DNA of 64,000 bases. Origin: Rouxiella badensis. Its GTDB lineage: Bacteria > Pseudomonadota > Gammaproteobacteria > Enterobacterales > Enterobacteriaceae. Under the pieces are notes generated by a model that made no database searches, was not told the origin of the DNA, and worked only from the letters and a program-made list of their open reading frames with translations. The position numbers were made by a program, and so were the translations under genes. The stretch's first letter is position 1. Each line of letters begins with the position of its first letter. Below are positions 44,434 to 53,823 of the stretch, piece by piece. The stretch is taken from assembly GCA_026967495.1 (NCBI GenBank), contig CP114060.1:434001-498000 (forward strand). The letters run 5' to 3'.

Positions 44434-44976
44434 TTACTGCTCTGTTGTAGATTTTAGGTCTTTTGTGTTACTGGCGTCATACACCGGCGAGGCCGGCAGG
44501 AAAATCTCGGTCAGCAGCAGCGGTTTATCGGAAAGCCGCAGACGAGAGCGACGGACCCAGTGCTGCGCCTGCTGCCCCAGATGGATATAGTCGCGGCTAA
44601 GCGCGTTGCCACCAAACAGATAGCGCCCAAGCGGCAACGTGCCCAAGTCTACCAAGGCGTTTTCAGGACCGGTAAGGGTTTCGAGCGGGATTATCGTTCT
44701 GCCGAGCAGCCAAGGCACGTCGTCTCCAAACAGGACAATTTCACGCAGCCAGTAACGCTCGCTCTCAGGCAGTTGTTCCGCCTCTTCAGGAGTCAGTTCG
44801 GCGCGAGAGACGAAGCATTCCCGCTGCGGGGTGACGCTGACCTTGGCGCAGTGCTGTTCAAACCGGCGGGTCATCGAACCCATCTCCAGCAGCCAGTCTA
44901 CAACCTCGGGCGGCACATCAGACGCGTAGTCAAACCAGTGGATAGCATCGGGAAAAGGCACATAAGACTCAGACAT
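44434..44976 (-). CDS. ubiC: Chorismate pyruvate-lyase
   Basis: A 180-residue cytosolic enzyme turning chorismate into 4-hydroxybenzoate and pyruvate, the first committed step of ubiquinone synthesis. Seen: WLLEMGSMTRRFEQHCAKVS, YWLREIVLFGDDVPWLLGRTIIP with the active-site arginine, and LGTLPLGRYLFGG. The start at 44976 (MSESYVPFPD) is chosen over a longer non-conserved extension. Forms an operon with ubiA. Confidence 0.95.
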   Translation of the reverse strand: MSESYVPFPDAIHWFDYASDVPPEVVDWLLEMGSMTRRFEQHCAKVSVTPQRECFVSRAELTPEEAEQLPESERYWLREIVLFGDDVPWLLGRTIIPLETLTGPENALVDLGTLPLGRYLFGGNALSRDYIHLGQQAQHWVRRSRLRLSDKPLLLTEIFLPASPVYDASNTKDLKSTTEQ

Positions 44977-45071
44977 GACAGACTCCGAGTGGGCAGCGGT
45001 GGCTACCAAAAAGAATTCAGGGGGCATTCTAACGCAGATTGCCCCGGCGGTAATCCCGCCGGGGACAAGAT

Positions 45072-45480
45072 TTACTCACGTTTCAGGCGTTCGCCGTTGG
45101 CAAGATAGAGGGTCACCACCAGCACCAGAATAGCGGCGGTGTAGAGCAGCGTATCGATCGAGGCTCTTATGGTCGACGATGATAAAACGAATAATCGCCG
45201 TGATGCCGATGTAGACGAAATAGCGCAGCGGGAAGTGATAGCCCGACGCAAAGTACTTAACAATCAGCGCGATAAATTCGAAATACAGGAAGTAAATAAC
45301 AATCCCTTCAATCAGCATGTAGGAAGATGATTCGTCGTTGTTGACGAAGAGCACCAATGCCAGATGATAGGTTTCCCGCCCCAGGAACAGCATCAGAATA
45401 GCCGCTAACCCCAAAAGAAAAATGTTTAAAATACGCTGCATGATGGTCGCGACCATCGTTGCCTTTTTAGATCCTGCCAT
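45072..45480 (-). pseudogene. psiE: Phosphate-starvation-inducible protein PsiE, one-base frameshift
   Basis: A ~136-residue inner-membrane protein with four segments. N-part: MQRILNIFLLGLAAILMLFL, LIEGIVIYFLYFEFIALIVKYF and RYFVYIGITAIIRFIIVDHK. The frame breaks at 45160-45166 (GAGGCTC). Removing one base gives VDHKSSIDTLLYTAAILVLVV and ends in NGERLKRE, as in E. coli PsiE (DHKSPMDTLLY), and implies GAGCTC. Function is unknown; E. coli psiE responds to PhoB and CRP. I found no clear Pho box. Confidence 0.92.
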
Positions 45481-45593
45481 GTGATGTACATCCCACTTTT
45501 ATTGTTCAATGGCAGAAGAATACCACAGCGCCAAGGCCGCGAAAGGCGCTTGTTTCATGTGGAATAGACATTTTTTGTTATGGCGTTTTTCAT

Positions 45594-45627
45594 AATAAAA
45601 AAGGGCCAACCGACAAGCGGTTAGCCC
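45594..45627 (-). terminator. Intrinsic terminator of pgi
   Basis: GGGCCAACCG and CGGTTAGCCC (45603-45627) form the stem; on the minus strand the A-run at 45594-45602 becomes a T-run. Confidence 0.85.
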
Positions 45628-45682
45628 CTATCACCGTCACAGTTAGCGCAGCAATTTAGAAAGAGCTGCGGCTAAACTATTC

Positions 45683-47332
45683 TCAGGCACGCCAGTTTTT
45701 GAAGCGGTTGATTAAACCGTTGGTTGAACTGTCGTGGCCGGTGACCTTCTCGCTGCCTTCAAGCTCAGGCAGGATACGGTTTGCCAGCTGTTTGCCCAAT
45801 TCCACGCCCCATTGGTCGAAGGTGTAGATATTGAGGATAGCGCCCTGAGTAAAGATTTTGTGCTCATACAGCGCAATCAGCGCACCCAGGCTGAACGGGG
45901 TGATTTCACGCAGCAGGATTGAGTTGGTCGGACGGTTGCCTTCGAAGACCTTGAACGGCGCAACGTGTTTAACGTCTTCAGGTTTTTTACCCTGAGCCGC
46001 GAACTCTTCTTCGACCACTTCCAGCGATTTACCAAATGCCAGCGCCTCGGTTTGCGCGAAGAAGTTAGACAGCAGCTTGGCGTGGTGATCGCTTAACGCG
46101 TTGTGGCTCACCGCAGGCGCAATAAAGTCACAAGGAACGATTTTAGTGCCCTGGTGGATAAGCTGATAGAACGCGTGCTGGCCGTTGGTACCAGGCTCAC
46201 CCCAGATGATTGGGCCAGTCTGGTAGTCAACCGGTGAACCATTGCGGTCAACGTATTTACCGTTGGATTCCATATTTCCCTGCTGGAAATAGGCCGCGAA
46301 ACGGTGCATATACTGGTCATATGGCAGGATAGCTTCGGTTTCGGTGCCGTAGAAATCATTATACCAGATACCGATCAGCGCCAGAATGATGGGCAGGTTT
46401 TTCTCAGCCGGCGTGTTAGCGAAGTGGTTGTCCATCGCGTGCGCGCCGCTCAGCAGCTGCTCGAAGTTCTCGAAGCCCACAGACAAGGCAATCGACAGGC
46501 CAATCGCAGACCACAGAGAGTAACGACCGCCGACCCAGTCCCAGAACTCGAACATGTTGTCGGTATCGATACCAAACTCGGCAACCGCTTTACCGTTGGT
46601 AGACAACGCGGCGAAGTGTTTTGCAACGTGCTGGTCATCGCCGGCCGTTTTCAGGAACCAGTCACGCGCGCTGTGGGCGTTGGTCATGGTTTCCTGGGTA
46701 GTGAAGGTTTTTGAGGCCACCAGGAACAGCGTGGTTTCCGGGTTCAGCGGTTTCAGCGTTTCGGCAATATGGGTGCCGTCAACGTTAGAAACGAAATGCA
46801 TATTCAGATGATTTTTATACGGACGCAGCGCCTCGGTCACCATGAAAGGACCCAGGTCGGAACCACCGATACCGATGTTGACCACGTCGGTGATGGGTTT
46901 GCCGGTATAGCCTTTCCAGCCGCCGCCGATAACGCGCTCGGTGAAGCCTTTGATTTTCGCCAGCACGGCGTTGACTTCAGGCATGACGTCTTTGCCATCA
47001 ACCACGATAGGAGTGTTGCTGCGGTTACGCAGAGCAACGTGAAGCACGGCACGGTCTTCGGTGCGGTTAATCTTCTCACCTGAGAACATCGATTTAATGG
47101 CTTCTTGCAGCTCGGTTTCTTTGGCAAGCGCCTGCAGTTTTTCCAACGTTTCTGAGGTGATGCGGTTCTTGGAGAAGTCGACAAGAATCTGATCGTCAAA
47201 AGTGGCAGAGAATTTGGAGAAACGATCGCTATCTTCAGCAAACAGCTGGCTGATGGTCACATCTTTAACTTTATCGAAATGCTGCTGCAGGGCTTGCCAG
47301 GCAGCGGTCTGAGTTGGATTGATATTTTTCAT
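45683..47332 (-). CDS. pgi: Glucose-6-phosphate isomerase
   Basis: A 549-residue cytosolic isomerase linking glucose-6-phosphate and fructose-6-phosphate. The two family signatures are VNIGIGGSDLGPFMVTEALR near 150 with VASKTFTTQETMTNA, and GALIALYEHKIFTQGAILNI near 475 with QWGVELGKQLAN at the end. Start at 47332 (MKNINPTQTAAWQALQ) as in E. coli; a longer reading adds 62 unrelated residues. The gene is intact. Divergent from lysC. Confidence 0.98.
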   Translation of the reverse strand: MKNINPTQTAAWQALQQHFDKVKDVTISQLFAEDSDRFSKFSATFDDQILVDFSKNRITSETLEKLQALAKETELQEAIKSMFSGEKINRTEDRAVLHVALRNRSNTPIVVDGKDVMPEVNAVLAKIKGFTERVIGGGWKGYTGKPITDVVNIGIGGSDLGPFMVTEALRPYKNHLNMHFVSNVDGTHIAETLKPLNPETTLFLVASKTFTTQETMTNAHSARDWFLKTAGDDQHVAKHFAALSTNGKAVAEFGIDTDNMFEFWDWVGGRYSLWSAIGLSIALSVGFENFEQLLSGAHAMDNHFANTPAEKNLPIILALIGIWYNDFYGTETEAILPYDQYMHRFAAYFQQGNMESNGKYVDRNGSPVDYQTGPIIWGEPGTNGQHAFYQLIHQGTKIVPCDFIAPAVSHNALSDHHAKLLSNFFAQTEALAFGKSLEVVEEEFAAQGKKPEDVKHVAPFKVFEGNRPTNSILLREITPFSLGALIALYEHKIFTQGAILNIYTFDQWGVELGKQLANRILPELEGSEKVTGHDSSTNGLINRFKNWRA

Positions 47333-47569
47333 AGCAATGCTCTTAGGCTGAGAATGTAAGGTGACATCTTGACTATTATTTAGCGCAACTGCCTTGATTG
47401 TATCCGGTATTTTACAAGTTGAGATGCCTTTTCTTGCGTTTCTTGCAATAGGCAATAACTGTTGGCAATGCGCCTGATAGACAAATACCGCACTGAATAA
47501 TAGATGACATTCATTCAAAATGTGAGTCAGAGGCCGCGCGATCGTTGACAGATGGCACAGAACCGGTGA

Positions 47570-47860
47570 TCCTAGGCGCCTAACTTATACGCGTCCGCGC
47601 GGGTAAGCCAGAAGAGGCGCGTCGCCCAGGCAATGTATCGGAGGAACCGTATCCGACGAAGGTGCATTATGGGGTGCGACGCCGAGGTCAGACACCCAAC
47701 GGTTGGGAAAAGATCGACTACAGGGGCTGAATCCTCTGGGTTGTCACCGCTATAGCTCGATGAGCTATTGGCATGGTGGGGCGCTTCTGGGTGTATCGTA
47801 GCATCTCTACGTCTGCTCCCGTTTCCCGCTCTACCCTTGTGCCATGGAATATGCAATTAA
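47570..47860 (+). promoter_or_regulatory. Lysine riboswitch (lysC leader)
   Basis: The leader matches the E. coli lysC riboswitch: AGAAGAGGCGCGT near 47610, GGGGTGCGACGCCGAGGTC near 47670, ACAGGGGCTGAATCCTCTGG near 47721, TTGTCACCGC, and CTTCTGGGTGTATCGTAGCA near 47787. These are the conserved junction elements of the five-helix aptamer. The expression platform leads to CGAGG before the lysC start, so translation control is likely. It explains most of the 569-bp gap to pgi; 47333-47569 should contain the two promoters. Confidence 0.95.
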
Positions 47861-47901
47861 AAAGGCCGTCTGAAAATGACGACCCTGACACGAGGTTTTA
47901 A

Positions 47902-49296
47902 ATGAATCAAGCAACATCCCGCATCGCTGACCAACCGCCTCTGAACAACACGGTCATTGCCAAATTTGGTGGCACCAGTGTGGCAGATTTCGACGCCATG
48001 AACCGAAGTGCCGATGTGGTACTCTCCAATCCTGACGTTCGCGTGGTGGTCCTTTCCGCCTCCGCTGGCGTGACCAATCTGCTGGTTGAACTGGCAGAAG
48101 GCCGCGAAACTGAGCGTCGTGATTTCCTGCTGAGCGAAATTCGCCGCATCCAGACCGCTATCATTGACCGTCTCGAGCAACCGGACGTTATCCGCGAAGA
48201 AATCGAACGCATGCTGGAAAATATCAGCACGCTGTCAGAAGCGGCAAGCCTGGCTACCTCGACCGCGCTGACCGACGAGCTGGTCAGCCACGGTGAGATT
48301 ATCTCGACGCTGCTGTTCGTCGAGATCCTGCGCCAGCGCCACGTGTCTGCAGAGTGGTTCGACGTCCGCAAAATCATGCGCACCAATGACCGCTTTGGCC
48401 GCGCTGAGCCAGACACCCAGATTCTACTGGAACTGGCCGAGCAGCAGCTATTACCTCGTCTACAGGAAGCACTCATTATCACTCAGGGCTTTATCGGCGC
48501 TGAGCCAAAAGGTCGCACCACCACACTGGGCCGCGGCGGCAGCGATTACACGGCTGCCCTGCTTGGTGAAGCGCTGCACGCCAGCCGCGTGGATATCTGG
48601 ACCGACGTTCCGGGCATTTACACCACCGATCCGCGTCTGGTGCCGGGTGCTAAACGCATCGATCGCATTGCCTTTGAAGAAGCGGCCGAGATGGCGACCT
48701 TCGGCGCGAAAGTTCTGCATCCAGCGACCCTGCTGCCTGCGGTGCGTCGCGGTATTCCGGTGTTCGTCGGCTCGAGTAAAGACCCGTCTGCGGGCGGCAC
48801 GCTGGTTTGCGATACCACAGAAAACCCGCCGCTGTTTCGCGCGCTGGCGCTGCGTCGTAAGCAGACCCTGCTAACCCTGCATAGCCTCAGCATGCTGCAT
48901 TCGCAAGGTTTCCTCGCTGAACTGTTCAATATTCTGGCGCGCCACAATATTTCGGTGGACCTGATTACTACCTCCGAAGTGAGCGTGGCCCTGACGCTGG
49001 ACACCACAGGTTCAACCTCTTCCGGTGACAGCCTGTTGACCACCTCGTTACTGACCGAGCTTTCTTCACTGTGTCGCGTTGAGGTCGAGGAAAATCTGGC
49101 ATTGATTGCCATCATCGGCAACAAGCTGTCCCAGGCCTGCGGCGTGGGCAAAGAAGTCTTCGGCGTGCTGGATCCGTTCAACATCCGCATGATTTGCTAC
49201 GGTGCGAGCAGCTATAACCTGTGCTTCCTGGTGCCGGGCGACGATGCCAACCAGGTCGTGCAGAAGTTACACCACAATCTATTCGAGCAGGATTAA
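47902..49296 (+). CDS. lysC: Lysine-sensitive aspartokinase III
   Basis: A 464-residue aspartokinase starting the aspartate-derived amino acid pathway. Kinase domain: VIAKFGGTSVADFDAMNRSA near residue 19 and GRTTTLGRGGSDYTAALLGEALH near 210; two ACT domains (lysine-binding) from ~310, including ISVDLITTSEVSVALTLDTTG. Fifteen residues longer at the N-terminus than E. coli LysC. The lysine riboswitch precedes it and an intrinsic terminator follows. Confidence 0.97.
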   Translation: MNQATSRIADQPPLNNTVIAKFGGTSVADFDAMNRSADVVLSNPDVRVVVLSASAGVTNLLVELAEGRETERRDFLLSEIRRIQTAIIDRLEQPDVIREEIERMLENISTLSEAASLATSTALTDELVSHGEIISTLLFVEILRQRHVSAEWFDVRKIMRTNDRFGRAEPDTQILLELAEQQLLPRLQEALIITQGFIGAEPKGRTTTLGRGGSDYTAALLGEALHASRVDIWTDVPGIYTTDPRLVPGAKRIDRIAFEEAAEMATFGAKVLHPATLLPAVRRGIPVFVGSSKDPSAGGTLVCDTTENPPLFRALALRRKQTLLTLHSLSMLHSQGFLAELFNILARHNISVDLITTSEVSVALTLDTTGSTSSGDSLLTTSLLTELSSLCRVEVEENLALIAIIGNKLSQACGVGKEVFGVLDPFNIRMICYGASSYNLCFLVPGDDANQVVQKLHHNLFEQD

Positions 49297-49327
49297 TCGA
49301 TTTTCGATTCCAGCAGATAGATAAATA

Positions 49328-49354
49328 AGCCGGGTCGATAGCCCGGCTTTTTTT
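49328..49354 (+). terminator. Intrinsic terminator of lysC
   Basis: AGCCGGG and CCCGGCT form a seven-bp stem, followed by seven T. Confidence 0.92.
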
Positions 49355-49499
49355 ATGCCTGCATGTTTATTAATTCTCCGCAGAGGGTTGCCTGAAATAC
49401 ACAGAGAAGATAAAACTGTTTGGCTTTAAAAATTACTTAATAAAAAAATTAAATACACAACAACACAATAAAATGACAAGACGCTGAGGATTTCCCTGC

Positions 49500-50423
49500 A
49501 TGTTAGCCAAGATCACACGCCTGTTCCCGCTGTGGGCCTTATTACTGGCGGTTGCCGCCTATTATACGCCGTCCACGTTTACCCCGATTGGCCCTCACGT
49601 CAGCGGCCTGCTGATGCTGATTATGTTTGCGATGGGCGTTACCCTGGAATTTGGCGATTTTAAACGCGTACTTTCACGCCCTGCGCCGGTTGCCGCCGCA
49701 ACCTTCCTGCACTATCTGGTGATGCCTCTTGCTGCCTGGCTGTTGGCCAAACTTTTCCACATGCCTGACGACCTCGCCGCCGGTATGATTCTGGTGGGAA
49801 GCGTTGCCAGCGGTACTGCATCTAACGTAATGATTTATTTAGCCAAAGGCGACGTGGCACTGTCAGTGACCATCTCCTCCGTTTCCACGCTGGTCGGCGT
49901 TTTTGCAACCCCACTGCTCACCCGCCTGTATGTCGATACGCACATCAAGGTCGATGTCGAAGGCATGCTGTTGAGTATTCTGCAAATTGTCGTGTTCCCT
50001 ATTCTCGCGGGACTGATTATTCATCATCTGTTTACTCATGCGGTCAAACGTATCGAGCCTTACCTGCCGGTATTCTCAATGGTCTGCATTCTCGCCATCA
50101 TCAGTGCCGTTATCGCTGCAAGCCAGAGTCTGATTAGTTCGGTCGGTCTGGTGGTGGTGGCAGCGGTTATTCTGCACAACGCCATCGGGCTGCTCAGCGG
50201 CTACTGGGGCGGCAAGCTGTTTGGTTTTGATGAGACGACCTGCCGCACCATCGCGCTCGAAGTTGGCATGCAGAACTCAGGCCTTGCGGCCACGCTTGGC
50301 AAGCTTTACTTCACGCCGATTGCTGCCCTGCCGGGTGCGATTTTCTCAGTTTGGCATAACTTCTCCGGCTCGCTCCTGGCCGGTTACTGGTCGGGTCGTC
50401 CGGTGAAAAAAGCGAAAAATTAG
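49500..50423 (+). CDS. Bile acid:sodium symporter family carrier, PanS-like
   Basis: A 307-residue inner-membrane carrier with about nine or ten segments. Features: LLMLIMFAMGVTLEFGDFKR near 40, GMILVGSVASGTASNVMIYLAKGD near 98 (the sodium-site crossover helix) and RTIALEVGMQNSGLAATLGKLYF near 255. Strong resemblance to PanS, the ketopantoate/pantoate transporter of Salmonella, within the BASS family. The exact substrate is inferred. Confidence 0.85.
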   Translation: MLAKITRLFPLWALLLAVAAYYTPSTFTPIGPHVSGLLMLIMFAMGVTLEFGDFKRVLSRPAPVAAATFLHYLVMPLAAWLLAKLFHMPDDLAAGMILVGSVASGTASNVMIYLAKGDVALSVTISSVSTLVGVFATPLLTRLYVDTHIKVDVEGMLLSILQIVVFPILAGLIIHHLFTHAVKRIEPYLPVFSMVCILAIISAVIAASQSLISSVGLVVVAAVILHNAIGLLSGYWGGKLFGFDETTCRTIALEVGMQNSGLAATLGKLYFTPIAALPGAIFSVWHNFSGSLLAGYWSGRPVKKAKN

Positions 50424-50456
50424 CGCAGAAGTAATCTGTACCGATCGGGCAAAAAG

Positions 50457-50486
50457 AAAGGCCGCGAGAATATCGCGGCCTTTTTG
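50457..50486. terminator. Bidirectional terminator between the panS-like gene and yjbB
   Basis: AGGCCGCGA and TCGCGGCCT pair around a five-base loop, flanked by A- and T-runs, serving two convergent genes. Confidence 0.88.
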
Positions 50487-50504
50487 TTTGCGGCGGTCAC
50501 GGCG

Positions 50505-52160
50505 TTATTTTGCTATTCCCGGCACATCATCGAGCTCTTCGCGCTCGTCTTCTTTCTCGTCCTTATCCAGCACGTTGTACGCCACGGCACAGAACAGCGA
50601 GTTAAGGCGCTTCATGTCACCCAGTAAACCAAGGTGCAGCGAGCTGGTTTCAATACTTTGAACGTTGTGCTGATGCAGCCTGTCAACGTGGGCGTGGGCG
50701 TAGCGGCGGTCAAGCAGGCGGAAGCGATGCTTGGAACGACGCAGACGCTTGGCGCTGGTCAGATCGTTTGACAGGAATACCGACAGGCTAAGACGCAGGT
50801 TATCGACCAGTTTCTCATGCAGATTGTCCAGCTCAGACAGCCCCTCGGCCGAGAAGGCACGCCGCGTATCGTGCGACTTGGCGGTGATATCGCCGGTCAT
50901 GCGCTCGATAATGTCGCCGGCCTGTTCAAGGTTGAGCGCCATCTCGATAATCTCCGCCCAACGACGCGAATCGTCCTCGCCCAAATCCTCTTTATGGATC
51001 TGCGCCAGATAAAGTTTGATGGCGGTGTAAAGCACATCGACGTCATCATCGAGGCGGCGTACTTCACGATCCTGGGTAATTTTACCGTGCATGACCTCAT
51101 GCTGAAGGATAAGCATGTGCTCAACCACATCGCCCATGCGCAGCGTCTCGCGTGCTGCATTGGCCAGCGCCAGCGTCGGCGTGTCGATAGCACTCACGTC
51201 GAGATGACGCGGACGCAGACGTGGGTCATCCTCAGGGACATCGGCAATCCACAGCTCACAAATACGCGCCATCATGCCCGCCGCAGGCACCAGTGCCAGA
51301 CAGCGAATCAGGTTGTAGAACACGTGGAAATAGATCACCAGCTCTTCATCAGGAATGCCAATGCGCGCCAGCAGCCCCGTCAGCGGTCCGATAAACGGCA
51401 AGACAATCACACAGCCAATCAGCTTGAACAGCAGGCTACCCAAGGCAACCCGACGCCCCGCCGCATTTTGTTTGCTGGCGTTGATCATCGCCAGAATACC
51501 GCTGCCGAGGTTGGCACCGATCACCAGACACAGCGAGACTTTGAGCGAGATAACGCCGGTCGCGGCAAGCGTGGCGGTCAGCAGCACTGCGGCCAGACTG
51601 GAGTAGCTGATGATGGCGAAAACGGCACCGGTCAGGGCATCAAGAATGGTATCGCCGGTCAGCGACGAGAATAGTACCTTAACGCCCGACGCCTGCGTGA
51701 TTGGCGTGGCCGCACTGACAATGAGCTCGAGGGCCAGCAGAATCAGCCCCAGACCAATCCCGACGCGCCCCATCTGCCCTGCCCGCGTCTGCTTGCGGCT
51801 CAGGAAGAAGGCCACGCCAACAAAAATCAGCAGCGGAGAAAGCCACGAGAGGTCGAAGGTCAGCACGCGCGCCATCAGCGCGGTACCGACGTCGGCCCCC
51901 AGAATTATCACCAGCGCGGGAGAGAGCGCCACGAGTCCCTGGGCAACGAAAGAGGTGACCAGGAGCGCCGTTGCGTTGCTGCTTTGTACCAGCGCAGTCA
52001 CGCCGATACCGGAAACAAACGCCAGAGGTTTCTTTTCAACACTGCTGCTGAGAACGCGGCGCAAATTGGCACCAAACACACGCATGATGCCAGTACGCAC
52101 AATGTGCGTACCCCATACGAGTAATGAAATAGCTGAAAGCAAATGAAGAAGAGTTAACAC
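50505..52160 (-). CDS. yjbB: Na/Pi cotransporter family protein YjbB
   Basis: A 551-residue inner-membrane protein. The first ~310 residues contain two Na/Pi-cotransporter repeats, with SGIGVTALVQSSNATALLVTSFVAQG near 50 and GAVFAIISYSSLAAVLLTATLAATG near 180 (QSSNA and SSLA motifs). The C-terminal ~200 residues are helical and PhoU-like. E. coli YjbB exports phosphate. The gene is intact and lies in a context like that of E. coli (near lysC and pgi). Confidence 0.9.
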   Translation of the reverse strand: MLTLLHLLSAISLLVWGTHIVRTGIMRVFGANLRRVLSSSVEKKPLAFVSGIGVTALVQSSNATALLVTSFVAQGLVALSPALVIILGADVGTALMARVLTFDLSWLSPLLIFVGVAFFLSRKQTRAGQMGRVGIGLGLILLALELIVSAATPITQASGVKVLFSSLTGDTILDALTGAVFAIISYSSLAAVLLTATLAATGVISLKVSLCLVIGANLGSGILAMINASKQNAAGRRVALGSLLFKLIGCVIVLPFIGPLTGLLARIGIPDEELVIYFHVFYNLIRCLALVPAAGMMARICELWIADVPEDDPRLRPRHLDVSAIDTPTLALANAARETLRMGDVVEHMLILQHEVMHGKITQDREVRRLDDDVDVLYTAIKLYLAQIHKEDLGEDDSRRWAEIIEMALNLEQAGDIIERMTGDITAKSHDTRRAFSAEGLSELDNLHEKLVDNLRLSLSVFLSNDLTSAKRLRRSKHRFRLLDRRYAHAHVDRLHQHNVQSIETSSLHLGLLGDMKRLNSLFCAVAYNVLDKDEKEDEREELDDVPGIAK

Positions 52161-52175
52161 TAAAAAAGAGCTCCT

Positions 52176-52832
52176 TTAGCGCCAGGCGCAAACAGGCCAT
52201 CCTGCCTGCCTGGCGTGTTGGAGCAGGATAGCATCCGGATTCACTGCGACAGGGCTGGCGACTTTAATAAGCAGCGGCAGATCGTTGTGCGAATCCGAAT
52301 AAAAACAGGCGCGCTCGAGCTGACTGGCATCCTGATTTAACAGCGCCATCAGCCGCGTTACTTTTCCTTCACGGAAAGTCAGCACGCCTTCAGTAAAACC
52401 GGTATAGAGACCGTTAATTTTCTCGACGCCGATAGCCAGCGTCTCGTTTACGCCCAAAAACTTCGCAATCGGCGCGACCAGGTGCTCACCCGAGGCGGAA
52501 ATTATAAGGGTGCGATCGCCTTTAGCCTGATGGTCACTCAGGCATTCTCGTGCTTTGGCGTAAACCCTGTCGGCAATGACTTCGTTAACGAAGCGCGCAA
52601 CCATCGCGGCAACATCGGCCTCGGTGCGGCCTTTGAGCGGACTCAGGGTCCAGTTCATATATTCGGTCATATCCATCTGACCTATGGCATACAGACGCAT
52701 CATCTCGGCGTCCTGCTGCAAAAATACGTCGGGATCGGCGACCCAGCCTTGCTTGACCATAAAGGCCGACCACAGGCTGGAACAGTCACCGCCGATCAGC
52801 GTTTCATCCAAATCGAACAGCGCCAGATTCAT
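52176..52832 (-). CDS. HAD-IB family phosphatase
   Basis: A 218-residue haloacid dehalogenase-superfamily phosphatase, subfamily IB (phosphoserine-phosphatase-like). Motif I is LALFDLDETLIGGDCSSLW, motif II LIISASGEHLVAPIA, motif III lysine in GKVTRL and motif IV CFYSDSHNDLPLL. Its start overlaps the stop of the ABC ATPase gene by four bases, so it is the last gene of the import operon. A role in dephosphorylating the imported compound, after the phosphodiesterase acts, is inferred. Confidence 0.85.
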   Translation of the reverse strand: MNLALFDLDETLIGGDCSSLWSAFMVKQGWVADPDVFLQQDAEMMRLYAIGQMDMTEYMNWTLSPLKGRTEADVAAMVARFVNEVIADRVYAKARECLSDHQAKGDRTLIISASGEHLVAPIAKFLGVNETLAIGVEKINGLYTGFTEGVLTFREGKVTRLMALLNQDASQLERACFYSDSHNDLPLLIKVASPVAVNPDAILLQHARQAGWPVCAWR

Positions 52833-53821
52833 GCAACTTCCCGTAAGGTATCAAGATCTAACTGTAGACCAATATCAGTGCCATCAATATATAGAGAGTC
52901 AACGGAGCGGTTTAAAACATCCACGGATAACTCGACATTGTGAGCCACGACACGATAACGAACAACGTTACCTAACAGGCTGTGATTGATGATGCGGGCT
53001 GGAATTCCCTGCTCTGGCGCGCAAAGCGCGATGGACTCAGGCCTGACGGCCACCTGAGAAGGATAACTCTGTCCGGTTAGTGCGTAGGCCTGCTCGGCGG
53101 TCAGCAGATTGTAGCTGCCGATAAATCCTGCCGCGAAGGCATTAACCGGGGCAGTATACAGCGTTTCAGCGTCGCCATTCTGTACGATTTGTCCTTTATT
53201 CATTAAAACAATGCGATCGGACATGGTCAGCGCCTCTTCCTGATCGTGAGTGACGAAGATAGCAGTCAGGTTCATTTCACGCTGAATACGGCGAATTTGC
53301 TCACGAAGATGTTTGCGAATACGGGCGTCTAGCGCCGAAAGTGGCTCATCGAGCAGCAGAAGACGCGGCTGGGTCACTAAAGAACGGGCCAACGCCACGC
53401 GCTGACACTGACCACCGGAAAGCTGATGCGGATAACGGCGCGAAAACTCGTCCAGCTCAACCAGCTTCAGCACCTCCGCGACTCTTCGTTTGGTCTCACT
53501 GGCCGAAATATTTTGCATCTTCAGGCCGAAGGCGACGTTACCCTCGACGGTCATGTTAGGAAACAGCGCATAGCTCTGAAACACCATGCCGATGCCGCGC
53601 TTTTGCGGCGTCAGGGGAACAATGTCCTGCCCCTGTAGCAGAATTTTTCCGCTATCGACCGAGGTCAGGCCCGCTAGACAGCGCAGCAGTGTCGATTTTC
53701 CGCAGCCGCTTGGCCCGAGCAGCGTCACGAACTCGCCCTCTTTAGCGCTGAAATCGATGTTATTGAAAATCTGCGTCTGGCCGTAATGCTTGTTGAGCTG
53801 AGTGACTTGCAGGTAGGACAT
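52829..53821 (-). CDS. ABC transporter ATP-binding protein
   Basis: A 330-residue importer ATPase of the PotA/FbpC/PhnT type. Walker A LLGPSGCGKSTLLRCLAGL near 37, signature HQLSGGQCQRVALARSL near 135 (a cysteine replaces the usual second glutamine), Walker B LLLLDEPLSALDARIRK near 157, H-loop FVTHDQEEALT, and a regulatory TOBE domain from ~235. It powers the two permeases encoded next to it. Start two bases before the permease stop. The operon also has a binding protein and two phosphate-releasing enzymes. Confidence 0.93.
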   Translation of the reverse strand: MSYLQVTQLNKHYGQTQIFNNIDFSAKEGEFVTLLGPSGCGKSTLLRCLAGLTSVDSGKILLQGQDIVPLTPQKRGIGMVFQSYALFPNMTVEGNVAFGLKMQNISASETKRRVAEVLKLVELDEFSRRYPHQLSGGQCQRVALARSLVTQPRLLLLDEPLSALDARIRKHLREQIRRIQREMNLTAIFVTHDQEEALTMSDRIVLMNKGQIVQNGDAETLYTAPVNAFAAGFIGSYNLLTAEQAYALTGQSYPSQVAVRPESIALCAPEQGIPARIINHSLLGNVVRYRVVAHNVELSVDVLNRSVDSLYIDGTDIGLQLDLDTLREVA

Positions 53822-53823
53822 AA